Shown here: positions 46,785-58,967 of the stretch, piece by piece
Position numbering within the stretch: the stretch's first letter is position 1
Layout of the letters: the number at the start of each line of letters is the position of its first letter
Assembly (NCBI GenBank): GCA_037954665.1
Contig: JBBMOL010000046.1
Location: forward strand, 1,488,001-1,552,000
Origin: Laguncularia racemosa
Lineage: Eukaryota > Streptophyta > Magnoliopsida > Myrtales > Combretaceae
DNA length: 64,000 nucleotides
Direction: 5' to 3'
Made by a program: the position numbers and the translations under genes
The notes under the pieces: generated by a model
Told to the model about the DNA's origin: nothing
Seen by the model: the letters and a program-made list of their open reading frames with translations, nothing else
The model's database searches: none

Positions 46785-47965
46785 TTCCTTCCTTCCTTGA
46801 AAAGATTCATCCTCGAATCACCTACATCATAAATAGTAAGATCAGAAATGTTAAAGGTAGCACTAACGTTACCATAGTGGCTTGGCAGATCTATCTTATA
46901 AGCATTGTCATTGATGCGCTCCCCCACTTGGAAAGATCCATTGCCCCTAGGATGCAACTTGGATTTGTGTTGTTCAGCAAAACGCTCCTTCCTTAGATGT
47001 ACCCAAACCTAATCACCAGGCTGAAATATAGCTTTGACACGTCCTTTATTTGCTTGTCGGGCATAGTGTTCATTCTTCTTTTCAATGTTAGCCCGTACCT
47101 GCATATGTAAATCCCTAACAAATTCTACCTTCTTTATACCATCAAACAAACTCGTTAGTAGGTAAAGGCAATATATCTAATGGAGTTAAGGGATTAAATC
47201 CATACACAACCTCAAATGGAGAGTACAATGTAGTAGAATGTATAGTCCTATTATATGCAAACTCTACATGAGGCAAACATGTTTCCCATTGCTTTAAATT
47301 TTTATCAATCACAGCATGTAACAACGTGGAAAGTGTCCTATTAACAACTTCTGTTTGTCCATCTGTTTGAGGATGTGCCACAGTGGAAAACAGTAGTTTA
47401 GTCTTTAGCCTATTCTATAAGGTGCGCCAAAAGTGGCTCAAAAACTTCACATCTCTATCACTAATGATAGAGTTAGATAAACCGTGCAATTTAACGATCT
47501 CCCTAAAGAATAAATCAGCTATATGTCGAGCATCATTAGTTTTAGAATAGGCAATAAAGTGAGTCATTTTACTAAACCTATCGACGAAAACGAATATGTT
47601 ATCTTTGCCATTATCAGATCTAGGCAAACTTAATATGAAATCTATTGAAATGTCAATCCAAGGTTGACTAGGCACAAGTAAGGGAAGATACTCCCCATGG
47701 AGCATGATTTTAGACTTAGCCTTCCTACATACAATGCACTTGTCACACATAAGCTGTACATCTTGTCTCATCCTAGGCTAATAAAAATGTTCATGCAAGA
47801 TATCCAAAGTTTTATTTACTCCAAAATGTCCATGAAACCACCCCCATGCGTCTCCCTTACTAGCAATTCACGTATGGAACTCTTAAGCACACATAATTTA
47901 TCTTTCTTAAACAAATATCCCTCATGCCTATAGTAGTCCCCATACCCACTTTCAGAACAAGCAGA
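46649..47965 (-). pseudogene. Element A integrase
   Basis: Integrase inserts the DNA copy into the genome. On the minus strand: zinc-binding end MRQDVQLMCDKCIVCRKAKS; core VFVDRFSKMTHFIAYS and SDRDVKFLSHFW with two catalytic aspartates; MAHPQTDGQTEVVNRTLSTL with the glutamate; and HVEFAYNRTIHSTT. The C-terminus has INDNAYKIDLPSHYGNVSAT and GGPITRARAKGMNKAL. The frame crosses the purine tract and ends 136 nt inside the 3' LTR. Stops separate the pieces. Confidence 0.88.
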
Positions 47966-49390
47966 CTAAATTTGATTAAAATCAACATCAAGTTTATATA
48001 ATTCTTTCATACTTTTAAACCCAAGCAATTTAGTATGTAAAGAGGTCAATAAAGAATACCTCCTAGAAAGGGCGTCTGTTACCATATTTTCCTTGCCTTG
48101 CTTATATTTGATGACATATGGAAAGGTTTCAATAAACTCCAACCACTTGGTGTGCCTCTTATTTAGCTTTCCCTCCATCTTCAAGTACTTTAAGCTCTCA
48201 TGATCAAAATAGATGATGAACTCCTTAAGCCATAGGTAATGCTGCCATACCTGCAACGTTCTCACCAGAGCATACAACCCCTTATCTTATACTAGATAGT
48301 TTAACGTAGCACCTTGGAGTTTCTCACTAAAATAGGCTATTGGTTTAGAATCCTGCATTAAAACACCACCAATATCTTTTCCGAAAACATCACATTCGAT
48401 CTCAAAAACCTTATCAAAATTTGGTAATACTAACAAAGGAGCGTTAGTCAACTTACCTTTCAATGTCTGGAATGCCTACTCATGTATTTCGATCTACTGG
48501 AATTCAACATTTTTCTTCACCAAATCATTCAATGGAGTAGCAATGGAGCTGAAGTCTCTCATGAATCGCCTATAGAAACTGGCTAGACCATGGAAGCTCT
48601 TAACATCATTAGCATTCTAGGGTGTTGGCCAATCTCAGATTAGCTTCACTTTCTCATCATCTACAGCTATTCCATTTGCTCCTACAACAAAATCAAGGAA
48701 AACCACAGATTCCATACAAAATGTACACTTTTTCAAGTTGACATATAATTGGTTTTCCCTTAAAACAGTAAAAATACTTTGCAGATGTTGTACATGATCA
48801 TCCAAAGTCCTGTTATATATCAAGATATCATCAAAATAAACTACAACAAATTTTCCTAGGAATGGACGCAGTACATGATTCATTAATCTCATGAAGGTAC
48901 TAGGTGCATTAGTTAACCCAAAAGGCATTATGATCCATTCATACAGTCCATGTTTGGTTTTAAAGGCAGTTTTCCACTCATCACTCTCTTTCATAAGAAT
49001 TTGGTAATAGCCGTTTTTAAGGTCAATTTTTGAAAACAAGCATGCACCATACAACTCATCAAGCATGTCATCTAATCTAGGAATGGGATGTTTGTACTTA
49101 ACAGTGATTTTGTTGATCGCCTTGCAATCTATGCACATATGCCACATCCCATCCTTCTTAGGCACTAAGATCACTAGAACTGAGCATAAGCTTAAACTCT
49201 CTCACACAAACCCTTTTTCCATCAGCCCATCCACTTGTTTCTAAATATCCTTGGCCTCCTCTGGATTGGTTCTATATGCTGGTCGGTTTAGAATGGAAGC
49301 ACCTAGCATGAAATCAATTTGATGCTTTATCCCTCGTAGAGGGAGTAATCCTTGTGGCACTTCTTTAGAGAACAAGTCTTCGAATTCCTA
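47966..49390 (-). pseudogene. Element A reverse transcriptase and RNase H
   Basis: A clean 179-codon stretch (48635-49174) holds most of the RT palm: KKDGMWHMCIDCKAINKIT, FSKIDLKNGYYQI, MPFGLTNAPSTFMRLMNHVL and the YFDD box at 48827-48838, all catalytic residues kept. RNase H follows, with FDHESLKYLKMEGKLNKRHT and VTDALSRRYSLLTS (47966-48277). In-frame stops upstream and downstream (for example TGA after KVKLI) break the polyprotein. Confidence 0.9.
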
Positions 49391-49739
49391 CAACAAAGAA
49401 ACAACACTAGGTACAAAAGAGTTAATGTTAGCATTAGAAAAATATAAATCCTTATACATAAGTATAAGTAATTGTTGTTTTGCCATCACTGTAATCTTAA
49501 CCTCACTCTTCCTCGCCATTCCCTCCACTCTCGGTGTTTGTGTGTATTTGCCCTCTTTACTCACAAGTGTTTATTTTTTCACTCGTTTTATTTTTCTCAC
49601 GTGCACTCGAGTGTTTTTCCTTGAATTCCTTTGCAATTCTCATATGATCTTTACTAGCTTCCCATGGCTTCTGAGGCATGTGAACCACTTTCCTTTTGTT
49701 TAAAACAAAAGAATATTGGTTTTTGTACCCATCATACAT

Positions 49740-50440
49740 AACCTTCCTATCAAATAGCCAAAGTCACCCTAACAAGATGTGGCTAGCCTGCATAGGTACT
49801 ACATCACACATAACCTCGTCTTTATAGCTCCCTATAGAGTAGGCTATAAATACCTACTTGGTCACCTTAACCTCCCCACAATCACTCAACCACTACAATT
49901 GATATGGTCTAAGATGCTTTACTGCTTTCAACTGCATCTTTTCTACTAGCAAGGTACTAGCAACATTAGTGCAGCTGCTACTATCGATTATCAAGCTACA
50001 GACTCTACCCTGCACATGATACCGTATATGAAAAATATGTTCACACTGGATCCCCTCACCATCCTCCTAGGGTTGTACACTAAGGACTCTCCTCGTAACA
50101 TATAACTCGCCACCCACGGGTCCTTCTAAGTCAACATCCTCATACTCTTATGATGGTGACTCCTCCTCATCCTCAGAGCTCACACTCTCTACATCCCCGC
50201 TATCACTGATAATCATAGCCCTCTGATTTGGACATTGGGATGCAATGTGCCCAAATCCCTGACACCTAAAACACTTTATATCTCTCGTCCTTGAAGGGGG
50301 TTTAGTGTTAGTCTTTCCCTTAAGTGCAACAACTAGATTTTTAGCCCTCACGTCCTCCTTAGGCTTTGAATCGATGGAGTTTCTCTTCCACATAGATTTC
50401 CATGGAGTTTTGGAAGTCGAGCTAGTCCTCTGCTCACTCA
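49740..50440 (-). pseudogene. Element A gag 3' part and protease
   Basis: CCHC knuckle CFRCQGFGHIASQC at 50232-50273, intact. The protease active site reads IIDSSSCTNVAST (about 49960-50000): the aspartate is kept, with DSS in place of DSG. This continues the gag frame that is cut at 57141 by element B. Confidence 0.85.
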
Positions 50441-50445
50441 TGTAT

Positions 50446-51157
50446 TGATGCAAACCCTAGATATTGATCTAAGACCCATCGATCAATAGAGGAATCAAAA
50501 CCCAAGAATCGAAATTGAATCAAGTATTGTGCGTAACTCGACCCCAATCGAACCTGCCGATTAGAACCTAAGCTATCAATGTCGATTTCTCCAAACGTTT
50601 AAGATGAAGAAACCTAAGGAAGTTCTATTGCCAAAACTAAAGGAAGAGAGAATTCTCTCAATGATTTTCATTCACCATCTAATAATGACCTTTCAAATGT
50701 CCCTCCCAAAGAGTTTATAATGGTCATAAATTATAAGCTGGATGTGACTTTTCAAATGTCTTACTAAGGAGTTTATAATGGTCATAAATTATAAGCTGGA
50801 TGTGACCTTTCAAATGTCCTACCAAAGGAGTTTATAATGGTCATAAATTATAAGTTGGCGGCTTAAATACATCCAAGGCCAGCTTTGAAATGAAAAGACA
50901 AAAACAACGTTAAGGTCGTCTATCCATTGCTGATGTCCTCTGCTTCGTCCCCACTTTGATATATGATATTCATGAGCTTAGGACTTGTGTTAGAGTTGTG
51001 TTGAATCACCTCTTGCTCCTGACGTTCCATAATCAATCCTTGCAATGCCTCCTTTATTCGCTTGGTCCGTGATCGTATCATAGGACCCCTGATACCTTGT
51101 AAAGGATCATTGGCTTTGACTAGCTCCCAAATGTTGGATGCGTCCTGATCTCTATCA
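50446..51157 (-). repeat. 3' LTR of element B
   Basis: TGATGCAAACC to TCTATCA. It contains three tandem units of 58-59 bp (50686-50853) built on TTTCAAATGTCC..GTTTATAATGGTCATAAAT. In the first 190 bp I count about 11 differences from the 5' LTR. Confidence 0.92.
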
Positions 51158-52554
51158 TTCCCTCCCCCCCTCCCCGCCTCGAAAGGATTCGTCCTCGAAT
51201 CACCTGTATCATATAACAAAAGATAAAAAACATTAAAAGTAGCGCTTACATTACCGTATTGACTTGGCAAATCGAGTTTGTAAGCATTGTCGTTGATGCG
51301 CTCCAGCACTTGAAAAGGATCGTCTCCCTGAGGATGTAATTTGGACTTCCGCTGTGTAGCAAACCTTTCTTTTCTCAAATGTAACCAGACCCAGTCTCCA
51401 GGTTGAAAGGTAAGCTTGACACGACCCTTGTTTGCTTGTCGAGCATAGTGCTCATTCTTCTTTTCGATGTTAGCTCAAGCCTTGGCATGTAATTCCCTGA
51501 CTAACTCAGCTTTTCTCTTTCCATTAACATCAACAAATTCGTTAAGAGGCAAGGGTAAAATATCCAAGGGAGTCAAAGGATTAAATCCATACACAATCTC
51601 AAATGGTGAGTATGATGTAGCAAAATGCACAGCTCTATTGTATGCAAATTCAACATGAGGCAAACAATTTTCCCATTGTTTTAAGTTCTATTTCAAAACA
51701 GCATGCAACAATTGTGAAAGGGTCCTATTAACTACTTCCGTTTGACCATCCGTCTAAGGATGTGCAACAGTAGAAAATAACAGTTTAGTTCCCAATTGGT
51801 TCGACAAAGTGCGCTAGAAATGGCTGAGAAACTTAACATCCCTATCACTTACTATGGATCTTGGCAGGCCATGCAAACGCACAATTTCTTTAAAGAATAA
51901 ATCAGCAATATGTATTGCATCATTAGTTTTAGAACAGGCAATAAAGTGAGCCATTTTGCTAAACTTATCAACAACAACAAATATGCTATCCTTGCCATTT
52001 CTAGATCGTGGCAAACCTATAACAAAGTCCATAGAAATTTCAGTCCAAGGCTGATGAGGCACAAGTAATGGGATGTATTCTCCATGTGGCATTACTTTGG
52101 ATTTAGCCTGTTTACACACAATGCATTTTTCACACATAGTTTGCACATCATGTTTCATCCTAGGCTAATAAAAATGCTCATGCAAAATGCCTAAATTTTT
52201 CTGTATACCAAAGTGTCCCATTAGTCTACCCCCATGTGTTTCTCTAACAAGCAACTCCCATAAAGAACATCTAGGAACGTAAAGCTTGTCTTTCTTAAAC
52301 AAAAACCCCTCATGCTTATAGAAATCAGCATATGCATGCTCAGAAACAGCACTCCACACTTGACCAAAATCAGCATCATTTTCATACAAATCCTTAATAA
52401 ACTCAAATCCAAGCAATTTTGTATGTAAAGAGGTCAGAAGTAAATACCTCCTAGACAGTGCATCAGCCACTACATTTTCCTTTCCTTGCTTGTATTTGAT
52501 AACATAAGGAAAAGTTTCAATAAATTCCATCCACCTAGCATGCCTTTTGTTCAA
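50920..52554 (-). pseudogene. Element B RNase H end and integrase
   Basis: The minus strand reads LNKRHARWMEFIE-type RNase H end and VVADALSRRYLLLTSLH, then the integrase zinc site ETHGGRLMGHFGIQKN with MCEKCIVCKQAKS. The core follows: FVVVDKFSKMAHFIACS, SDRDVKFLSHF, HP-stop-TDGQTEVVNRT. The C-terminus is VLERINDNAYKLDLPSQYGN and DSRTNPFEAGRGGGNDRDQ. The last frame ends 238 nt inside the 3' LTR. The stop in HPQTDGQ is CAG to TAG. Confidence 0.87.
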
Positions 52555-53840
52555 CTTACCCTAAGTCTTCAAAAATTTCAAGCTCTCATGATCTGAATGG
52601 ATAATGAACTCCTTGGGCCATAGATAGTGCTGCCAAGTTTGCAAAGTCCTCACTAATGCATATAGCTCCTTATCTTAGGTAGGATAGTTCAATGCCGCCC
52701 CCATTAAGCTTTTCGCTGAAGTAAGCAATTGGCTTGGAATCCTACATCAAAACACCACCAATACCTTTCCTAGAAGCATCACATTCAATTTCAAAAACCT
52801 TTTCAAAATTAGGGAGAATAACCAAAGGTGCATTGGTCAACTTTTCTTTCAAAGTATTGAAAGCTTTCTCATGTGTTTCAGTCCACCTAAACTCAGCATT
52901 CTTTTTAACAAGGTCATTTAAAAGAGCAGCTATATAACTAAAATCCCTCACAAATCTCCTATAGAAGCTTGCTAAACCATGAAAGCTTCTTACCTCATTA
53001 GCATTCTTAGGTGTTGGCCATTCCTTGATCGCCTTTACCTTCTCCTCATCAACAAAAATCCCCTGTGCACCTACAACAAAATCCAAAAACACCACAAACT
53101 CCATGCAAAAGGTACACTTCTTTAAATTTGCAAATAACCTATTTTCTCTCAAAACAGTGAAAATCATTTGCAAATGCTAAACATGTTCTTCTAGAATTTT
53201 ACTGTAGACTAAAATGTCATAAAAATAGACTACAACAAATTTTCCTATGAAAGCACGAAGAACATGGTTCATTAATCGCATAAATGTGCTTGGTGCATTT
53301 GTCAAACCGAAAGGCATTACCAACCACTCATAGAGACCATATTTGGTTTTAAAAGCGGTTTTTCATTTATCTCCCTCTCTCATACGTATTTGGTAATAAC
53401 CATTCTTTAAATCAACTTTTGAAAACAAACACGCACCATACAGTTCATCTAATATATCATCAAGCCTAGGTATAGGATGTCGGTACTTAATTGTAATTTT
53501 ATTGATGGCTCAACAATCCACGCACATATGCCATGATCCATCCTTCTTTGAAACTAGAATAACAGGGACTGAACATAGGCTAAGGCTCTCTCTCATAAAT
53601 CCCCCTTCTACCAGCTCATCCACTTGCCTCTGAATCTCCTTTGTCTCCTTTGGATTTGCTCTATATGTTGGTTTATTTGGAATTGAGGCACTTGGAACGA
53701 AGTCGATTTGATGCTCAATACCTCTCAATGGAGGTAATCTACTAGGTATTTCCTTAGGGAACAAGTCAGCAAATTCCTGCAAAAGAGAAACAACGACTAC
53801 ATGCAAAGAAGGGTTAAGATGGTCAGTGGAAAAATAAACA
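52555..53840 (-). pseudogene. Element B reverse transcriptase and RNase H, catalytic box altered
   Basis: RT text on the minus strand: FPKEIPSRLPPLRGIEHQID, VSKKDGSWHMCVDC-stop-AINKI, FSKVDLKNGYYQIRM, FGLTNAPSTFMRLMNHVLRA. Then VVVYFYDILVYSK, where the family has YFDD, so the first aspartate of the pair is tyrosine. LRENRLFANLKKCTFCME and the RNase H start FEIECDASRKGIGGVLM follow. Stops stand at R, W and Q positions of the family. Confidence 0.88.
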
Positions 53841-54339
53841 TCCTTGTACATCAATACAAGTAAGTGCCGTTTTGCCTTCATGGCACTTTCAATCTCACTT
53901 GCTTCGCCAATTTCACTCGTGTTTTCCTGTAATTCTTTCCTCTCATGGCTCACAAGTGTATTTTTACCACTCTCTTTCACAATCTCACTCTTTTTTTCTT
54001 GTTCTCTCTTATGTTTCCCTCTCTCTCTGAACTCTCTAGCAATCCTCAACTGATCCTCACTAGCCTCCTAAAGATTGAGGGGTGTCAAAACCACCTGTCT
54101 TTTATTCAGAATAAAGGAATACCTATTATGATAACCATCATGGGTGACCTTTCTATCAAACTGTCAAGGTCGTCCCAACAATATATGGCAAGCCTGCATA
54201 GGTACCACATCACACAATACCTCATCACGGTATTTCCCTATAGAGAAAGAAACCAATACCCTCTTGGTTACTTTAACCTCCACACATTCACTTAACTACT
54301 GCAACTTATAAGGCTGATCATGCTTCATAGTTTTCAGGC

Positions 54340-54642
54340 TCAATTATCTACCAATAACGTGCTAGCAACATTTGTGCAACTACCACTATCAATAATCAAA
54401 CTACACACTTTGTTATTTACATGGCATCTAGTATGAAAAATGTGCTCTCGCTGCACTTCACCACCCTCATTCTTAGGTTGAGTATTGAGAATCTGCCTGG
54501 TAACAAGAAACTCTCCCTTTGCAGGACCTTCTATATCTACATCACTACAATCTTCCAATAGGGGCATGTCATCATCGTCCCCTGAACTCACACTCTCCAC
54601 ATCACCACTCTCCAAAAGAATAATCGCCTTAGTGTTTGGACA
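54340..54642 (-). pseudogene. Element B protease
   Basis: HTRCHVNNKVCSLIIDSGSC then TNVASTLL: an intact DSG active site. The frame upstream leads from the acidic stretch GDVESVSSGDDDDMPLLED after the knuckle. Confidence 0.85.
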
Positions 54643-55683
54643 CTACGATGCAATATGCCCAAATCCCTGGCACCTGAAACACTTAATGTCATGTAATACA
54701 GAAGTAGATTTGGTTTTAGTGTTACCTTTCAAATAGGATGCTGGTGCCTTAGCCTTCTCTTCCTTCTTAGTTTTTGCTGATGATTTATTATTCTTCCAAT
54801 TCGACTTCCATAAAGCACTAGAAGTTGAATTATACCTAGAAGAACTTGAAGCTGGATTATACCTTGAAGTACTCTTTGCCTTCAACTACTTCTCAATCTT
54901 GATCGCCTTATGCAACAATTCCTCAATGTCTACATACTGCTATAGATCAATGATATCAGTGATCTCCCCATTCAATCCATTAATGAACCTAGCCATTGTA
55001 GCTTCATCATCCTCTTCTACTTTAGCTCTAATCATGGCTATTTCCATCTCTTTAAAGTAATCCTCTGCACTTCTGGACCCTTGTGTCAAGCTTTGCAGTT
55101 TCCTATGTAAATCCCTAAAATAATGAGTAGGAATGTACCTCTTCTGCATGATTGTTTTCATCTCATCCCACGTGCTAACAGGTCTCTCCCCATATCGTCT
55201 TCTATTTCGAACCAGTTGATCCCACCATACACTCGCATAGTCAGTGAATTCAACTACTGTAAGTTTAATCTTCTTATCCTCTGAATAATTATGACACTCA
55301 AATATATGATCAACCTTTTGCTCCTACTCCAAGTATAATTTTGGGTCATTCTTCCCTTGAAAGGAAGGTATTTTCATTTTTATACTACCCAAATTACTAT
55401 CTCTTCTTTGGGTATTATCTCTCCCCATCACAAAATTATACTCTCCCACTTTAGTATCTTCTTCTAATTCCATTCTCACTCCCCTCCTCGGAAGCCTCTT
55501 AGATCTTCAACCCACTGTAGTGCTACCTGTGGGCTCCCTACTTTGCTCCATCCTATCCATCCTTTGATAGACTGGCTCTAACTCAACCCTCATCATTTTT
55601 CTCATCTCACTCAATAGCGCATGAAACATCAACTTATTATCTCCTACTCCCTTCTCCCTGTCAGGAGAACTTTGACCAGACAT
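54643..55683 (-). pseudogene. Element B gag
   Basis: The ATG at 55683 opens MSGQSSPDREKGVGDNKLMF, followed by MRKMMRVELEPVYQRMDRME. Then come IPSFQGKNDPKLYLE-stop-EQKV, IFECHNYSEDKKIKL, VWWDQLVRNRRRYGE, LTQGSRSAEDYFKEMEIAMI, and the knuckle CFRCQGFGHIAS with its last Cys missing (TGC to TAC-type change). Stops at G-R, W and Q/R positions break it. Confidence 0.87.
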
Positions 55684-56413
55684 GTTTGCTACAACAAAGA
55701 ACGTTAGTAATAATAATATAACAAGGCCTCATAATTCACTCCCTCACGTGTTTACACTCAAAGATGAAAATTCACTCATGTGTAATACAAATTTTAGGAC
55801 TTCTCACGATATTAATCTCACACTCTACTTTTCCTTTACAAGCCCTTGTTCTAGAACTGACTCAATGAATTTTCTTCAAATAAACCACTAGGATAAATCA
55901 ATGTGACAACTTAGAAAATTAACAACAAGTAAAGACAACAAACTCAATGACCGATATGGAAAATGAACGAATTTGATAGGAAAATAATTCACTAGAACAA
56001 CTAACAAACAAACTAGAACAATAACGGAAACTCACTCAATATTCAACAACTTTTTTTGTAATACGAATTAAAAAAAAAAACTCTAAACAACTAGGTTCTT
56101 TGTTCCCTTAAATCAATCAATCATGCCTGGAATTGCAATTTGGGAGGATAAAACTCCTCGGCTAGAATTGATAGCAATAATTGATAGAAATATAGATTGG
56201 CCAATGGGATGACAAATGTGACAGTAAACAATTGAGTTTAGGAATTGGCTAATGTAAAACAGAAGCAACAGTAGAAAAGTAAACAATGGAATTGACGAAC
56301 CAAATTTCTACGAATGAATTTTTTTTTTTAAAAAAACTTCAACAGAAATTTCACACAATCAATTACAAATAAAATATGAACAAGGATAGAAATTACCCGA
56401 TTCAATGAATTTA
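55684..56413 (-). other. Element B untranslated leader
   Basis: Lies between PBS and gag start. AT-rich, no coding seen. Confidence 0.6.
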
Positions 56414-56427
56414 GCTCCGATACCAAA

Positions 56428-57140
56428 TGATGCGAACCCTAGATATTGATCTAAGACCCAACGATCAATAGAGGATTCAAAACCCAAGAATCGAAATTGA
56501 ATCAAGTATTGTGCGTAACCCGACCCCAATCGAACCCGCCGATTAGAACCTAAGCTATCAAGTTCAATTTCTCCAAGTGTTTAAGATGAAGAAACTTAAG
56601 GAAGTTCTATTGCCAGAACCAAAGGAAGAGAGAATTCTCTCAATGATTTTCATTCACCATCTAATAATGACCTTTCAAATGTCCCTCCCAAGGAGTTTAT
56701 AATGGTCATAAATTATAAGCTGGTTGTGACTTTTCAAATGTCCTACCAAGGAGTTTATCCATGGTCATAAATTATAAGCTGGATGTAACCTTTCAAATGT
56801 CCTACCAAAGGAGTTTATAATGGTCATAAATTATAAGCTAGTGGCTTAAATACATCCAGGGCCGGCTTTGAAATGAAAAGACAAAAACAACGTTAAGGTC
56901 GTCTATCCATTGCTGATGTCCTTTGCTTTATCCCTACTTTGATATATGATATTCATGAGCTTAGGACTTGTGTTAGAGTTGTGTTGAATCACCTCTTGCT
57001 CCTAAAGTTCCATAATCAATCCTTGCAATGCCTCCTTCATTCACTTGGTCCATGATTGTGTCATAGGACCTCCGATACCTTGTAAAAGATCATTGGCTTT
57101 GACTAGCTCCCGAATGTTGGATGCATCCTGATCTCTATCA
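56428..57140 (-). repeat. 5' LTR of element B
   Basis: Full match to 50446-51157, with the three-unit tandem block at about 56669-56836. Confidence 0.92.
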
Positions 57141-57934
57141 TGTATTTTAGCTGCCGCTCTACTTTAATAGCTCTATGCAGTAACTCTTCCATATCTAAGT
57201 AGTGGTGAAGATCTACTACATTAACTATCTCCCGATTCAATTCGTTGATGAATCTAGCCATAGTGGCCTCATCATCCTCCTCAATTCTCACCTTAATCAT
57301 GGCCATCTCTAACTCTTTGTAATAATCCTCTGCACTATTATTCCCTTGAGTCAACTCTTAGAATTTCCTAAGTAAGTTCCTATGATAGTGACTAGGAATA
57401 AAATGCTTCTGCATGATTGTTTTCATCTCCTCCCAAGTGCTAACAGGTTGTTTTCCATACCTGTGCCTATTACGCACCAACTGATCCCACCATACACTGG
57501 CGTAATCTGAAAACTCTACTACAGCTAATTTTATCTTTTTTTCTCCTCAATGTAGTTGTGACATTCAAACACATGATCCATCTTCCTCTCCCATTTTAAA
57601 TACAATTCTGGATCATTCTTTCCTTGAAAAGTTGGGATTTTCAACTTAATACTCCTAAATTACCATCACACCTCTGGATACTTCCCCTATCCCTCACGTG
57701 TTGGTAATCTCTAAAATCAGATTCCTCCTCTTCATCAATCCTAACTCCTCCCTTATTCTGTCTACCTACTCGTTGCCTGACAGTGGTATTGCTAGACGGT
57801 TCCTTACTCCTTTCCATCCTATCCATCCTGTCATGGATCTGCTCTAGTTTACCCGTTAGGATCCTCTTCATCTCCCCCATCAATTCCTCAAACATCACCC
57901 GACTTTCTCCTCCATTAGTGTTCTATCTTGACAT
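57141..57934 (-). pseudogene. Element A gag 5' part
   Basis: The ATG at 57934 gives MSR, then a TAG where relatives have CAG, then NTNGGESRVMFEELMGEMKR and LEQIHDRMDRMERSKEPSSN. Downstream are VWWDQLVRNRHR-like text and MTQGNNSAEDYYKELEMAMI, ELLHRAIKVERQLKY. At 57141 it is cut by element B; it resumes at 50440 with MSEQRTSSTSKTPWKSMW. Confidence 0.87.
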
Positions 57935-58429
57935 AATTATAATAATTTGCAGCAAGTTACGATCACAGTCACAAGAAATATATAAGTATGTTCCTCACAC
58001 TCACTCATGTATTGCTCACAAATGATATGCTCACAATTCCACTCGTGTATATCTCTCACAAAATATGATCTCACAACCTACTTTTTGTAATTATTTGCTA
58101 GGAACTCAATTTGGAACTCCTAAACTCAAATTACTAAGTCAACACTAATGATTACTATCGGTTTTTAATCACGGTGACAATTTGGAAATTAGAAGCAAAT
58201 TTCAATAGCTACGACACACAAGAGAACTCGAAAATAAGACAATTAATTCGTTTGCATGCAATCTCAAGAGAATATAATTTGCATCGAAACATAATGAATG
58301 ATTATGGAATGTAATTTTCGGATGCACAATTTTGAAATTACAAAGCATCTATCATGATTAGAATTGGAAACAATTGATATGGAAAGTAAATTGACTCAAC
58401 CAATTCAAGAAGCTACATTGTGATTTCGG

Positions 58430-58915
58430 CAATTGTAATTCTTTCAAGGCTGAATTCCTTTTTTTTTTCTTTTTTAAATTTCGGTTCTTGATTCTTTCTT
58501 TTGCAATCGAATTTGATTCTTTTTTTTTTTTTGAATTTCGGTTCTTGATTCCTTCTTTTGCAACCGAATTTGATTTTTTCTTTTCTTTTCTAGATAAGCT
58601 ATGATTTGAACACAATTGATTATTTAAGAAAAAACCTAAATACCGTCGGCCCTAATGGATTGTAATGACCGAATAAGTATGAAATTTGTTATATATATAT
58701 ATGACTTCTATCTATAAATATGGAAAAGACAATAGATGAATATGGAAAAAAACAACATAATTTATTTTTTTTATACGAATTTTTTTTTTCAGATATGAAT
58801 AGGGAAAAGAACAACAGACGAATATGGAAAAAACAACAGACAAATAATGAAAACACAACAGATGAGTATGGAAAAGAACAACAGACGAATATGGAAAAGA
58901 ACAACAAACAAATTA
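58430..58915 (-). repeat. Tandem repeats in the leader of element A
   Basis: Two arrays lie between the PBS and gag. At 58440-58590 two to three units of about 65 bp contain TTTCGGTTCTTGATTC and TTTTGCAA.CGAATTTGATT. At 58720-58915 short units contain GAATATGGAAAAGAACAACA. The frames open through them reflect the repeats. Confidence 0.7.
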
Positions 58916-58953
58916 AAGAAAATGATAGAATTTACTTGATTCAAGAAATTGAA

Positions 58954-58965
58954 GCTCTGATACCA
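58954..58965 (-). other. Primer-binding site of element A
   Basis: TGGTATCAGAGC on the minus strand, an exact complement of the initiator tRNA-Met 3' end as known for many plant LTR elements, two bases inside the 5' LTR. Confidence 0.9.
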
Positions 58966-58967
58966 AA

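Larger units (their letters stand above)
50446..57140 (-). mobile_element. Ty3/gypsy element B, nested in the gag of element A
   Basis: 6,695 bp with LTRs 50446-51157 (3', 712 bp) and 56428-57140 (5', 713 bp). Target duplication TGTAT (50441-50445 and 57141-57145). PBS at 56414-56425 (TGGTATCGGAGC), and a purine tract seen as TTCCCTCCCCCCCCTCC just inside the 3' LTR. Full gag-pol order is present but has many stops, and the RT catalytic box is mutated. Its insertion into A postdates A. Confidence 0.94.
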
